DNA of 38,452 nt, taken from an uncultured Eubacteriales bacterium. Its GTDB lineage: Bacteria; Bacillota; Clostridia; Christensenellales; CAG-314. Shown in pieces: positions 1 to 6,523 of this stretch. The position numbers and the translations under genes were made by a program. The notes under the pieces are model-generated. The model made no database searches. It was not told the origin of the DNA and saw only the letters and a list, made by a program, of their open reading frames with translations. Location of the stretch: NCBI GenBank assembly GCA_900544545.1, contig UQVY01000015.1:1-38452 (forward strand), given 5' to 3'. Every line of letters begins with the position of its first letter. Position 1 is the stretch's first letter.

Positions 1-76
1 GGTGGGCCTTCAGGGACTTGAACCCCGGACCAATCGGTTATGAGCCGACCGCTCTAACCAACTGAGCTAAAGGCCC
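1..76 (-). tRNA. tRNA-Ile2 (CAU anticodon, probable lysidine-modified)
   Basis: The complement folds as a full cloverleaf with acceptor GGGCCTT/AAGGCCC, anticodon loop CTCATAA (CAU) and T-loop TTCAAGT. The body (GGGCCTTTAGCTCAGTTGG...) resembles the Bacillus tRNA-Ile(CAU) more than an elongator tRNA-Met, so I read it as the AUA-decoding tRNA whose C34 is changed to lysidine by TilS. The final A of the CCA end lies just outside the window. It is the downstream member of an operon with tRNA-Pro. Elongator Met is the alternative. Confidence 0.8.
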
Positions 77-85
77 TTTCCTTTC

Positions 86-161
86 TGGTCGGGGTGACAA
101 GACTCGAACTTGCGGCCTCATGGTCCCAAACCACGCGCGCTACCAACTGCGCCACACCCCG
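86..161 (-). tRNA. tRNA-Pro (UGG)
   Basis: The minus strand gives acceptor CGGGGTG/CACCCCG, discriminator A, encoded CCA and anticodon loop TTTGGGA, so the anticodon is UGG. The C1-G72 start is typical of bacterial tRNA-Pro. It lies nine bases upstream of tRNA-Ile2 and behind a strong promoter. Confidence 0.95.
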
Positions 162-202
162 GCGTCCGCTCTTGTCTTCCAACCTCTCGTGAAAGCCTGT
201 TA

Positions 203-231
203 ATAATACAACATTTCAGCCCGACTGTCAA
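203..231 (-). promoter_or_regulatory. Sigma-A promoter of the Pro-Ile2 tRNA operon
   Basis: On the minus strand TTGACA (226-231) and TATTAT (203-208) are separated by 17 bp and followed by TAACAGGC. The same -10 box and TAACAGGC start region recur at the second tRNA operon (24038-24066). Confidence 0.88.
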
Positions 232-667
232 CTGTTTTTTCGTCCTTTTAGGGCGAAAAACGCAACTTTAATTTAGCTTTTGCAGTCCCTCGCGAAAAAT
301 CCTTCTCCGCACCGAACTCCGCCGCGTTCTTTCCGCAGCCGTCGCATTACCGTTGAATCATACCCGAAAAACTCCGTTTTGACAAGCGTTTTACGCGCTT
401 TTTTCAAAAAAATATCCCCTCTTTCGGTTTTCGCCGCAAGTCCGCTCCGCCCGGAGTTTTTACTCCCCGACGCGGAACGGACTCCCGATTTTCCGACGCG
501 TTTTTCGTTTCCGTCGGGTCTATCGGTCTTACGGATTCGTCGGATCTATCGGTCTTACGGAAATCCGCGTCCGTCGTTTTCTCCGCCGGACGGAATTTCT
601 CGCTTTAACGGCTTTTTACGCCCGTTTTAAGACAATTTTCCGCTTAAAAGTCCGCCTAAATGCAATC
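232..667. other. Intergenic stretch without a supported gene
   Basis: No ribosome-binding site with a plausible protein was found. The plus-strand open frame over 280-630 reads as Arg/Ser/Phe-rich low-complexity sequence. The stretch carries a short direct repeat (519-561) and is the 3' side of the aminotransferase gene. No clear intrinsic terminator for that gene was recognised here. Confidence 0.6.
519..561. repeat. Two copies of a 17-bp direct repeat, 26-bp period
   Basis: TCTATCGGTCTTACGGA occurs at 519-535 and again at 545-561. It is one of many short intergenic tandem repeats in this window. Confidence 0.85.
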
Positions 668-1843
668 TTACTTTCTGTGCGCGTCCACGAATCTTCCGAT
701 GCGGGCAAGACCTTCTTTAAGGCTGTCTATCGAATAAGCGTAGCTGATACGGACGTTGTTCTTGCCGAAATCTCCGAACGCGCTTCCCGGAACCATAGCC
801 ACCTTCTCCTCCTCGAGGATTTTAAGCGCGAATTCCATTCCGTCGAATCCCGTTACCGAAACGTTCGGAAAGATATAAAACGCGCCCTGAGGTTCGAAGG
901 CGTGCAAGCCTATGGAATTGAGTCCCTCGTGCATAAGTCTGCGTCTTTCGTCGTATTTTTCGCGCATATACTCTATGTCCGCAAAACCGTTCTTAAAGCC
1001 CGTTTCCAGCGCGTCTATGCAGGCGTACTGAGCCATAGTCGCTGGACAGACGGTCGTGAACTGACGAATTTTTATCATCTGCTTGAGAAGAGCGTTGTCC
1101 GCGCAGGCAAAACCCACTCTCCAGCCGGTCATAGCGAAGGACTTTGAAAATCCCGAAATAAGTACCGTTCTTTCCTTCATTCCCGGAATCGCAGCCATAG
1201 AGAAATGTCTTCTTCCGTAGGTAAGTTCGCCGTAAATCTCGTCGCTCACGCAGATAAGATCGTGCCTGATAATAACGTCGGCTACGGGTTTAAGCTCCTC
1301 TTCGGTCATAATCGCGCCCGTGGGATTGGACGGATAAGGCAGAATAACGACCTTGGTCTTATCCGTAATCTCTTTCTCGAGATTCTCCGCGGTAAGCTTG
1401 AAACCGTCGCTCTCGAAGGTTCTGACCGCCTTGGGAACGCCGTAATTGAGCAGCGTGCAGGGAGAATAAGCCACGTACGCGGGATCGGGAATAAGAACTT
1501 CGTCCCCCGGCTCCACGAGAGCGCGTAAAGCGAGGTCGATGGCTTCGCTCGCGCCGATGGTCATCATTATCTCGTTTTCGTAATCGTAGGCGACTCCGAA
1601 TCTTTCTTCGAGATAACGCGATACGTTCCTCCGCAATTCGGGAAGCCCCCAGTTGGAGGTGTACCTCGTTTTACCCTCTCTGATAGCCTCGACTGCGGCT
1701 TCTCTGATGTGGTCGGGCGTCTTGAAATCCGGTTCGCCCACGACGAGCGAAAGACAATCGTTATTGCCCTGAATGAGGTCGAAAAAGCGTCTGATACCGC
1801 TCTGCGGTATGGCTTCTACGTTTTTGGACAGGAATTTTTCCAT
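668..1843 (-). CDS. PLP-dependent aminotransferase, class I/II (aspartate aminotransferase-like)
   Basis: A 391-residue fold-type I aminotransferase of the AspC/PatA-like group, expected to be a cytosolic homodimer moving amino groups between an amino acid and a 2-oxo acid. Visible landmarks are the YPSNPTG motif, the DEIYGEL segment and the PLP-lysine motif SGFSKSFAMTGWR. The start is set by an AGGAGG site about ten bases upstream of ATG, with a TTGCTT/TACAAT promoter 65-95 bp further up. It is a single-gene unit downstream of the rplQ terminator. The exact substrate (aspartate, aromatic or other) cannot be decided from sequence. Confidence 0.88.
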   Translation of the reverse strand: MEKFLSKNVEAIPQSGIRRFFDLIQGNNDCLSLVVGEPDFKTPDHIREAAVEAIREGKTRYTSNWGLPELRRNVSRYLEERFGVAYDYENEIMMTIGASEAIDLALRALVEPGDEVLIPDPAYVAYSPCTLLNYGVPKAVRTFESDGFKLTAENLEKEITDKTKVVILPYPSNPTGAIMTEEELKPVADVIIRHDLICVSDEIYGELTYGRRHFSMAAIPGMKERTVLISGFSKSFAMTGWRVGFACADNALLKQMIKIRQFTTVCPATMAQYACIDALETGFKNGFADIEYMREKYDERRRLMHEGLNSIGLHAFEPQGAFYIFPNVSVTGFDGMEFALKILEEEKVAMVPGSAFGDFGKNNVRISYAYSIDSLKEGLARIGRFVDAHRK

Positions 1844-1907
1844 TTTTATTTATGCCTCCTCGGCTTAATTTTTCCGATATTCCGTCGGCTTCCTTTCCGA
1901 CGCCTCA

Positions 1908-1936
1908 ATTGTAACATATTTCACGAAATAAAGCAA
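1908..1936 (-). promoter_or_regulatory. Promoter of the aminotransferase gene
   Basis: On the minus strand TTGCTT (1931-1936), a 17-bp spacer and TACAAT (1908-1913). The leader also holds a small GTCGG/CCGAC hairpin at 1884-1901. Confidence 0.65.
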
Positions 1937-1990
1937 CGGAATTCCGCCGCGCCTAAGCCCTCTCCGCGGCTGTCTTTCGGAAATTTGCGT

Positions 1991-2026
1991 AAAAAAAGAA
2001 CCTCTTCACGTTGAGAAAAAGGTTCT
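1991..2026 (-). terminator. Intrinsic terminator of the alpha operon
   Basis: AGAACCT/AGGTTCT stem (2020-2026 with 1997-2003) followed by seven T on the minus strand, 25 bp past the rplQ stop. Confidence 0.9.
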
Positions 2027-2051
2027 TATGCTTCGATTCGTCGAAAACGCC

Positions 2052-2552
2052 TTACAGAAGCTGGATTACAGCCATTTCGGCAGCGTCGCCCTTACGGGGA
2101 CCGAGCTTGTATATAGCGGTATATCCGCCCTTGGCTCCGTCGGCAGCCTTCTGAGCGTACTTGGGCGCGTATTCGTTGAAGATCTTTTCGATGAGCGGGT
2201 GATTGATACCTGCCGTTCTGCGTTCGAAATCTCTCTTCTTTTCCTTGAATTCGGGAACTTCCTGAAGGTCGTTCAGTTCGGCCATAAGCGTTCTTCTTAC
2301 GGCAAGTTTATCTTTTCCGTCGTTGACGACTTCGACCTTGACCGTCTTGCCGTCCACGATTCTTTCCTTTTCAACCTTGACTACGTCGGTATAGGTCCTG
2401 ACTGCCATGGTTATATACTGCTCGGCAAGTTTCTGTACTTCTTTTGCGCGGGCAAAGGTCGTTTCGAGCCTGCCGTACCATAAGAAAGCGGAAACCTGAT
2501 TTTTAAGCAACGCCATTCTCTGATCGGTTGCTTTTCCTAATTTACGTTGCAT
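2052..2552 (-). CDS. rplQ: 50S ribosomal protein L17, long form
   Basis: L17 binds 23S rRNA near the exit tunnel of the large subunit. The protein begins QRKLGKATDQRMALLKNQ and ends GGYTAIYKLGPRKGDAAEMA, both matching L17. At 166 residues it is about 40-50 longer than the 115-130 usual in bacteria. The extra length is charged sequence between roughly residues 53 and 115 (KVEKERIVDGKTVKVEV and onward). The N-terminus is slightly shorter than in Escherichia coli. It is the last gene of the operon, 19 bp after rpoA and before a strong terminator. Confidence 0.97.
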   Translation of the reverse strand: MQRKLGKATDQRMALLKNQVSAFLWYGRLETTFARAKEVQKLAEQYITMAVRTYTDVVKVEKERIVDGKTVKVEVVNDGKDKLAVRRTLMAELNDLQEVPEFKEKKRDFERRTAGINHPLIEKIFNEYAPKYAQKAADGAKGGYTAIYKLGPRKGDAAEMAVIQLL

Positions 2553-2571
2553 GATCTATGTCCTCCTGCGA

Positions 2572-3552
2572 TTACTCGTCATTTTTGCTGAGCGATAAGC
2601 CGTATTCACGCAGTTTTTCGATAACTTCGTCTAACGATTTCCTACCCAGATTACGTACCTTGAGCATATCTTCCTCGGTCTTGCGCGTCAGATCCTGTAT
2701 AGTCGCGATTCCCGCGCGCTTCAGACAATTGAAAGAACGGACGGAAAGATCCATATCTTCTATGGGCTTTTCGAGAACTCTCGTCTGCGAATCTTCTTCC
2801 CTTCCGGTAAGAATCTGCAGTCCGCCCATATCAGAAAGCTCTACGAACATATTGATGTGTTCGTTGAGAATCTTTGCCGCAAGGCTAAGAATATCCCTTC
2901 CCGAGAACGCGCCGTTGGTCTTGACCGTGAGCGTAAGCTTATCGTAATCGATGCTCTGTCCTACTCTCGCGCTTTCGATAAGATAATTCGCATTTTCCAC
3001 CGGAGTGTAAATGGAATCGACGGGGATAAAGCCGATCGGGTAGTTCAGCTTCAGTTCTTTGTTGATTTCTTTATTCTTTTCGGCAGATACGTATCCTCTG
3101 CCGCATCCTATTATCAGTTCCATCCTGAGATGTCCGCCGTTATCTATCTCGCAGATATACGAATCGGGCTTCAGAATCTCGATATCGGCGTCGGCTATGA
3201 TGTCCTTCGCCCTTACCACGCACGGCCCTTCCTTATCGATGATGACCGTTCTACGGAAAGACGCGTCTCTGTCGCTGACCGACGTCTTGAGCGCAAGCCG
3301 CTTGATATTAAGGATTATCTCCGTAACGTCCTCTCTTACGCCTTCTATCGTTGAAAATTCGTTTTTGACTCCTTCGATGTTGATGCCCACGCAGGCAACC
3401 CCTGGAAGCGAGGAAAGAAGAACTCTCCTCAGCGCGTTTCCGAGCGTGACGCCGAAACCGCGTTCCAACGGTTCGACCACTACTTTACATTCGCTGTAAT
3501 TGTTGTCGCCCTGTTCCTCTACGGTCATTCTCGGCTTTTCGATTTCCATCAT
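2572..3552 (-). CDS. rpoA: DNA-directed RNA polymerase subunit alpha
   Basis: The 326-residue alpha subunit nucleates polymerase assembly and contacts promoter UP elements. The N-terminal dimerisation domain shows PLERGFGVTLGNALRRVLL at about residues 27-45. A linker near residues 230-250 leads to the C-terminal domain with the helix-hairpin-helix stretch VRNLGRKSLDEVIEKL near residues 299-314. Two ATG codons stand side by side at the start; the upstream one is used here and the second would remove a single Met. It sits between rpsD and rplQ as in other Firmicutes. Confidence 0.98.
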   Translation of the reverse strand: MMEIEKPRMTVEEQGDNNYSECKVVVEPLERGFGVTLGNALRRVLLSSLPGVACVGINIEGVKNEFSTIEGVREDVTEIILNIKRLALKTSVSDRDASFRRTVIIDKEGPCVVRAKDIIADADIEILKPDSYICEIDNGGHLRMELIIGCGRGYVSAEKNKEINKELKLNYPIGFIPVDSIYTPVENANYLIESARVGQSIDYDKLTLTVKTNGAFSGRDILSLAAKILNEHINMFVELSDMGGLQILTGREEDSQTRVLEKPIEDMDLSVRSFNCLKRAGIATIQDLTRKTEEDMLKVRNLGRKSLDEVIEKLREYGLSLSKNDE

Positions 3553-3617
3553 TGGACTTTACTCCTCCTTATTGATAAATTGAACTTGCGCTTTTAAGCA
3601 ATCCGAAAGTTCCTTTA

Positions 3618-4244
3618 TTACTTGGAGTACAATTCAACGATCATACGCTCCTCGATATTAAGATCGATGTCGGCGCGTTCGGGCTTAGCGAGAACCTTGC
3701 CGGCAAGGGTTTCGGGATTGAAATCAAGCCACTTGGGGAGATTTCCGGACTTCTTCATTTCTTTGATTTCGGTGAAGAATTTGTTGTCCTTCTTGTTTTC
3801 CTTAACCGCGATTTCGTCGCCCGCCTTCACTATATAGGAAGGAATGTCTACTCTCTTGCCGTTAACGGTGATGTGTCCGTGCGTAACGAGCTGACGGGAC
3901 TGACTGCGGCTCGCGCCGATACCCATACGATAAACGACGTTATCCAGTCTCATTTCGAGAAGAACGAGCATATTCGCGCCCGTAACGCCCTTCATCCTTT
4001 CCGCTTCTACGTAGTAGCCGTGGAACTGCTTTTCGCAAAGACCGTAGATCCTCTTGGTCTTCTGCTTTTCGCGAAGCTGAGTGTAATATTCGCTGGTCTT
4101 CTTCCTTGCCGCACCGTGCTGACCGGGAGCGGCGGGTCTTCTCGTGAAAGCGCATTTGCCGGAGAAGCATCTGTCGCCTTTCAAAAATAATTTACAGCCT
4201 TCGCGTCTGCAGAGACGACAATCGGCTTCTGTATATCTTGCCAT
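3618..4244 (-). CDS. rpsD: 30S ribosomal protein S4
   Basis: Primary 16S rRNA-binding protein of the small-subunit body, 208 residues. The N-terminus has four cysteines (C9, C12, C26, C31) in the spacing of the zinc-binding form of S4. The S4 RNA-binding domain follows (RLDNVVYRMGIGASRSQSRQ, then VTHGHITVNGKRVDIPS). S4 often represses its own synthesis in Firmicutes; a dedicated site was not identified here. It lies 14 bp after rpsK with a good ribosome site. Confidence 0.98.
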   Translation of the reverse strand: MARYTEADCRLCRREGCKLFLKGDRCFSGKCAFTRRPAAPGQHGAARKKTSEYYTQLREKQKTKRIYGLCEKQFHGYYVEAERMKGVTGANMLVLLEMRLDNVVYRMGIGASRSQSRQLVTHGHITVNGKRVDIPSYIVKAGDEIAVKENKKDNKFFTEIKEMKKSGNLPKWLDFNPETLAGKVLAKPERADIDLNIEERMIVELYSK

Positions 4245-4258
4245 ATTATACTATCCTC

Positions 4259-4648
4259 CTAGATTCTTCTGCGTTTGGGCGGACGGCAGCCGTTGTGAGG
4301 TATGGGCGAAACGTCCTTGATCATCGTAACTTCGATTTCGGCAGTCTGTAATGCTCTTATCGCCGATTCGCGTCCCTGTCCCGGACCTTTTACGAAGACT
4401 TCAACCGAACGAAGACCGTATTCCTTCGCTCCCTTAGCCGCAACTTCCGCTGCCTGCTGAGCTGCGAACGCCGTGCTCTTTCTGGAACCTCTGAAGCCTA
4501 AACTTCCCGCGGAAGACCAGCTCAAAGCGTTTCCGTTCGCGTCCGTAATCGTAACGATAGTATTGTTGAAAGATGCGTGAATGTGCGCCTGTCCTTTATC
4601 GACGCGACGCATCTCCTTCTTTTTTCTTATAACTTTTTTCTGAGCCAC
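4259..4648 (-). CDS. rpsK: 30S ribosomal protein S11
   Basis: The 129-residue S11 forms part of the platform of the 30S subunit near the E site. Characteristic segments are AHIHASFNNTIVTITD, SAGSLGFRGSRKSTAFAAQ and the basic tail PHNGCRPPKRRRI. It is 16 bp downstream of rpsM, in the usual order of the alpha operon. Confidence 0.98.
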   Translation of the reverse strand: MAQKKVIRKKKEMRRVDKGQAHIHASFNNTIVTITDANGNALSWSSAGSLGFRGSRKSTAFAAQQAAEVAAKGAKEYGLRSVEVFVKGPGQGRESAIRALQTAEIEVTMIKDVSPIPHNGCRPPKRRRI

Positions 4649-4664
4649 GTTTCTGTCCTCCTAA

Positions 4665-5042
4665 TTACTTGGCAGCCTTTTTGCCCTTGGATACCGTACG
4701 CTTCGGACCCTTTCTCGTGCGGGCGTTGGTTTTGGAAGACTGTCCTCTTACCGGCAGGCCTTTTCTGTGTCTGACGCCGCGGTAGGAACCGATTTCTATC
4801 ATGCTCTTGATGTTCATGCTTACTTCTCTTCTGAGATCGCCTTCAACGGTGATGTTGTGGTCGATATACTCACGAAGCTTGCTTATATCCGTCTCGGTCA
4901 GATCCTTGACTCTGACGTCGGGATTAACGCCTGTATTGGCCAGTATATTCTGCGAGGTCTTGAGACCGATTCCGTAAATATAAGTCAGGCCTATTTCAAT
5001 TCGTTTTTCTCTGGGTAAATCCACACCTGAAATACGTGCCAT
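4665..5042 (-). CDS. rpsM: 30S ribosomal protein S13
   Basis: The 125-residue S13 sits in the head of the 30S subunit and contacts tRNA and L5. It begins MARISGVDLPREKRIEIGLT and carries SYRGVRHRKGLPVRGQ and a lysine/arginine-rich tail. It has its own GGAGG site. The gap of about 305 bp to rpmJ upstream is unusually long for this operon. Confidence 0.98.
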   Translation of the reverse strand: MARISGVDLPREKRIEIGLTYIYGIGLKTSQNILANTGVNPDVRVKDLTETDISKLREYIDHNITVEGDLRREVSMNIKSMIEIGSYRGVRHRKGLPVRGQSSKTNARTRKGPKRTVSKGKKAAK

Positions 5043-5347
5043 AGTTTCCTCCGAAAATTATGTGGTCGGCGATTTACGCGCCGAAATCCGACGGAAAGCT
5101 CCTTTCCGCCATTCAAAATATATTTTATAAATACGCGTCCCCGGCAGCGCGGACTTGCCTTTCGGCAGTGGAATAGAGCCCGATACCGACGCGTTGAACG
5201 TCATAACCGCGGAAAACGACTCGCCTCCCGCTATTGCGACTGGAATATCATTCTGCCGCTGCGCCCCGTTCATACGAACCAACCGCTGAAACGCACGACG
5301 CAAAAGATATATTCCGATTTGTTCTTGCCCTCAACGAAACACGGAGT
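5043..5347 (-). other. Unusually long rpmJ-rpsM spacer
   Basis: rpmJ and rpsM are normally a few tens of bases apart. Here 305 bp separate them. The stretch contains a perfect CGGAAAG/CTTTCCG hairpin near 5091-5107. It also contains an 81-codon minus-strand frame (5058-5303) that resembles no family I know and has no clear ribosome site. No terminator or strong promoter was recognised, so readthrough from the rpmJ promoter is assumed. Confidence 0.55.
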
Positions 5348-5464
5348 TCAGCCCTGTCTCTGTTTATGGGAGGGTGTCTTGGAGCAGATGACCATAACTC
5401 TGCCGTTTCTCTTTATAACCTTGCACTTGTCGCACATAGGCTTAACAGACGGACGTACCTTCAT
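5348..5464 (-). CDS. rpmJ: 50S ribosomal protein L36
   Basis: A 38-residue protein beginning MKVRPSVKPMCDKCKVIKRN and ending KTPSHKQRQG. It has the four zinc ligands of the C+ form of L36 (C11, C14, C27, H33), so it is the zinc-containing version. A GGAGA ribosome site stands eight bases before ATG. It is the first gene of the operon that continues with rpsM; infA, often found just upstream, is not present in the window. Confidence 0.97.
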   Translation of the reverse strand: MKVRPSVKPMCDKCKVIKRNGRVMVICSKTPSHKQRQG

Positions 5465-5519
5465 TTCTCTTTCTCCTGAATCAAAATATTGTCTTTTAAG
5501 CTGAGCGGAAACAACTTAT

Positions 5520-5549
5520 ATGATAACTCATACGAAGCTTCTCTGTCAA
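5520..5549 (-). promoter_or_regulatory. Promoter of the rpmJ-rplQ operon
   Basis: On the minus strand TTGACA (5544-5549) and TATCAT (5520-5525) with an 18-bp spacer, preceded by A/T-rich sequence (5560-5585) that could act as an UP element. Confidence 0.7.
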
Positions 5550-5641
5550 GCGTTTCAAGAAAAAATAAAAAATTATTTATTTTTTGAACCGCCGCAATGC
5601 TGTCCGTTCGCTTATGCTCAAGCCTTCGAGGCCCGCGGGAG

Positions 5642-5983
5642 TTAAATGCTCTCCTTGATCTTGGCTGCCTTACCGGTGCGCTCTCTGAGATAATAGAGTT
5701 TAGCGCGCGAAACCTTACCGCTGCGGACGACCTCGACCTTTTCGATCTTGGGGCTGTGTACAGGGAAGGCTCTTTCCACGCCGATACCCTGGCAGATTCT
5801 TCTTACGGTGAAGGTTTCTCTGAGTCCGCCGTGCTTACGTGCGATAACGATACCCTCGTAAGCCTGGATTCTTTCTTTGTTTCCTTCGATAACCTTGAAG
5901 TAAACTCTTACGGTGTCGCCGACTTTGAACTGCGGAACGTCTTTCCTCAGACTTTCCTGTTCGATAGCTTTAATGATATCCAT
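5642..5983 (-). CDS. rplS: 50S ribosomal protein L19
   Basis: L19 lies at the 30S-50S interface. The frame is open to 6022, but the AGGAGG site (about ten bases upstream) and family length place the start at the ATG of MDIIKAIEQE, giving 113 residues. Conserved stretches include FKVGDTVRVYFKV and RRICQGIGVERAFPVHSP. It is a single-gene unit with its own promoter about 220 bp upstream and a leader that may contain an attenuator. Confidence 0.97.
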   Translation of the reverse strand: MDIIKAIEQESLRKDVPQFKVGDTVRVYFKVIEGNKERIQAYEGIVIARKHGGLRETFTVRRICQGIGVERAFPVHSPKIEKVEVVRSGKVSRAKLYYLRERTGKAAKIKESI

Positions 5984-6070
5984 AATTGACTTTCCTCCTG
6001 ATAACGCGGCGTTCGTTCGCATTCTGTGTTTTACGCGGCAATACCTGTCGTCGGCGGGCGTCGGTCACGG

Positions 6071-6124
6071 AAAAAAACGGTGATTCCGTCTTCCCTTTCA
6101 CGGAAAGAACGAAGAAAAACCGTT
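6071..6124 (-). promoter_or_regulatory. Possible attenuator hairpin in the rplS leader
   Basis: In the leader RNA, AACGGT (complement of 6119-6124) can pair with ACCGTT (complement of 6076-6081), enclosing an inner CCGT/ACGG hairpin, followed by a run of T (6071-6077). This layout fits a terminator inside the leader. Autoregulated L19 leaders are known in Firmicutes, but I cannot match this one to a known fold. Confidence 0.45.
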
Positions 6125-6209
6125 TAAAAGCCGAAAAAATCGACAAAACAAACCGCCGGCCGTTCTCGGTAAGCGTATATGCCAGAGGAACGCCCGAAGT
6201 CACTAACGA

Positions 6210-6238
6210 ATTTTACCATAGACGCGAAAAAAAATCAA
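6210..6238 (-). promoter_or_regulatory. Promoter of rplS
   Basis: On the minus strand TTGATT (6233-6238), 17-bp spacer, TAAAAT (6210-6215). This predicts a leader of about 220 nt before the rplS start. The stretch 5984-6523 holds no gene, only this promoter, the leader, a short repeat and the ileS terminator. Confidence 0.75.
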
Positions 6239-6348
6239 GCGTTTTTCACGGGCAAAACCAAAAAATTTCCGATAAAACGAACTCCCGGACGAGAAACAGA
6301 CCTATGCGGACGAAATAACGCGAAAATCGCCCGAAACAAACCTTAGAC

Positions 6349-6415
6349 TACGAGCCTGTCGAAACGAACCTTCGGATACGAGTTTGACCTACTACGAGCC
6401 TTTGGATACGAGCCT
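6349..6415. repeat. Degenerate short repeats downstream of ileS
   Basis: TACGAGCCT starts at 6349, 6393 and 6407, with the variant TACGAGTTT at 6377; spacers look like GGATACGAG and GAAACGAAC. The array lies between the ileS terminator and the rplS promoter. Confidence 0.7.
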
Positions 6416-6433
6416 TCCTCGGACGAAAGAACG

Positions 6434-6466
6434 AAAAAACGGACTCCCCTAAACGAAGAGTCCGTT
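6434..6466 (-). terminator. Intrinsic terminator of ileS
   Basis: AACGGACTC (6438-6446) pairs perfectly with GAGTCCGTT (6458-6466); on the minus strand six T follow. Confidence 0.9.
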
Positions 6467-6523
6467 CATATCCGAATATTAAGATTGAAAATCGGGATTA
6501 CATCGGGATTTATAGCCGATAAT

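Noticed and set aside
280..630. A 116-codon plus-strand frame right of the first tRNA operon
   Set aside because: Arg/Ser/Phe-rich translation, no ribosome site, contains a tandem repeat; looks like random intergenic frame.
5058..5303. An 81-codon minus-strand frame in the rpmJ-rpsM gap
   Set aside because: No similarity to infA or any ribosomal protein that I can see and no Shine-Dalgarno site at a suitable distance.
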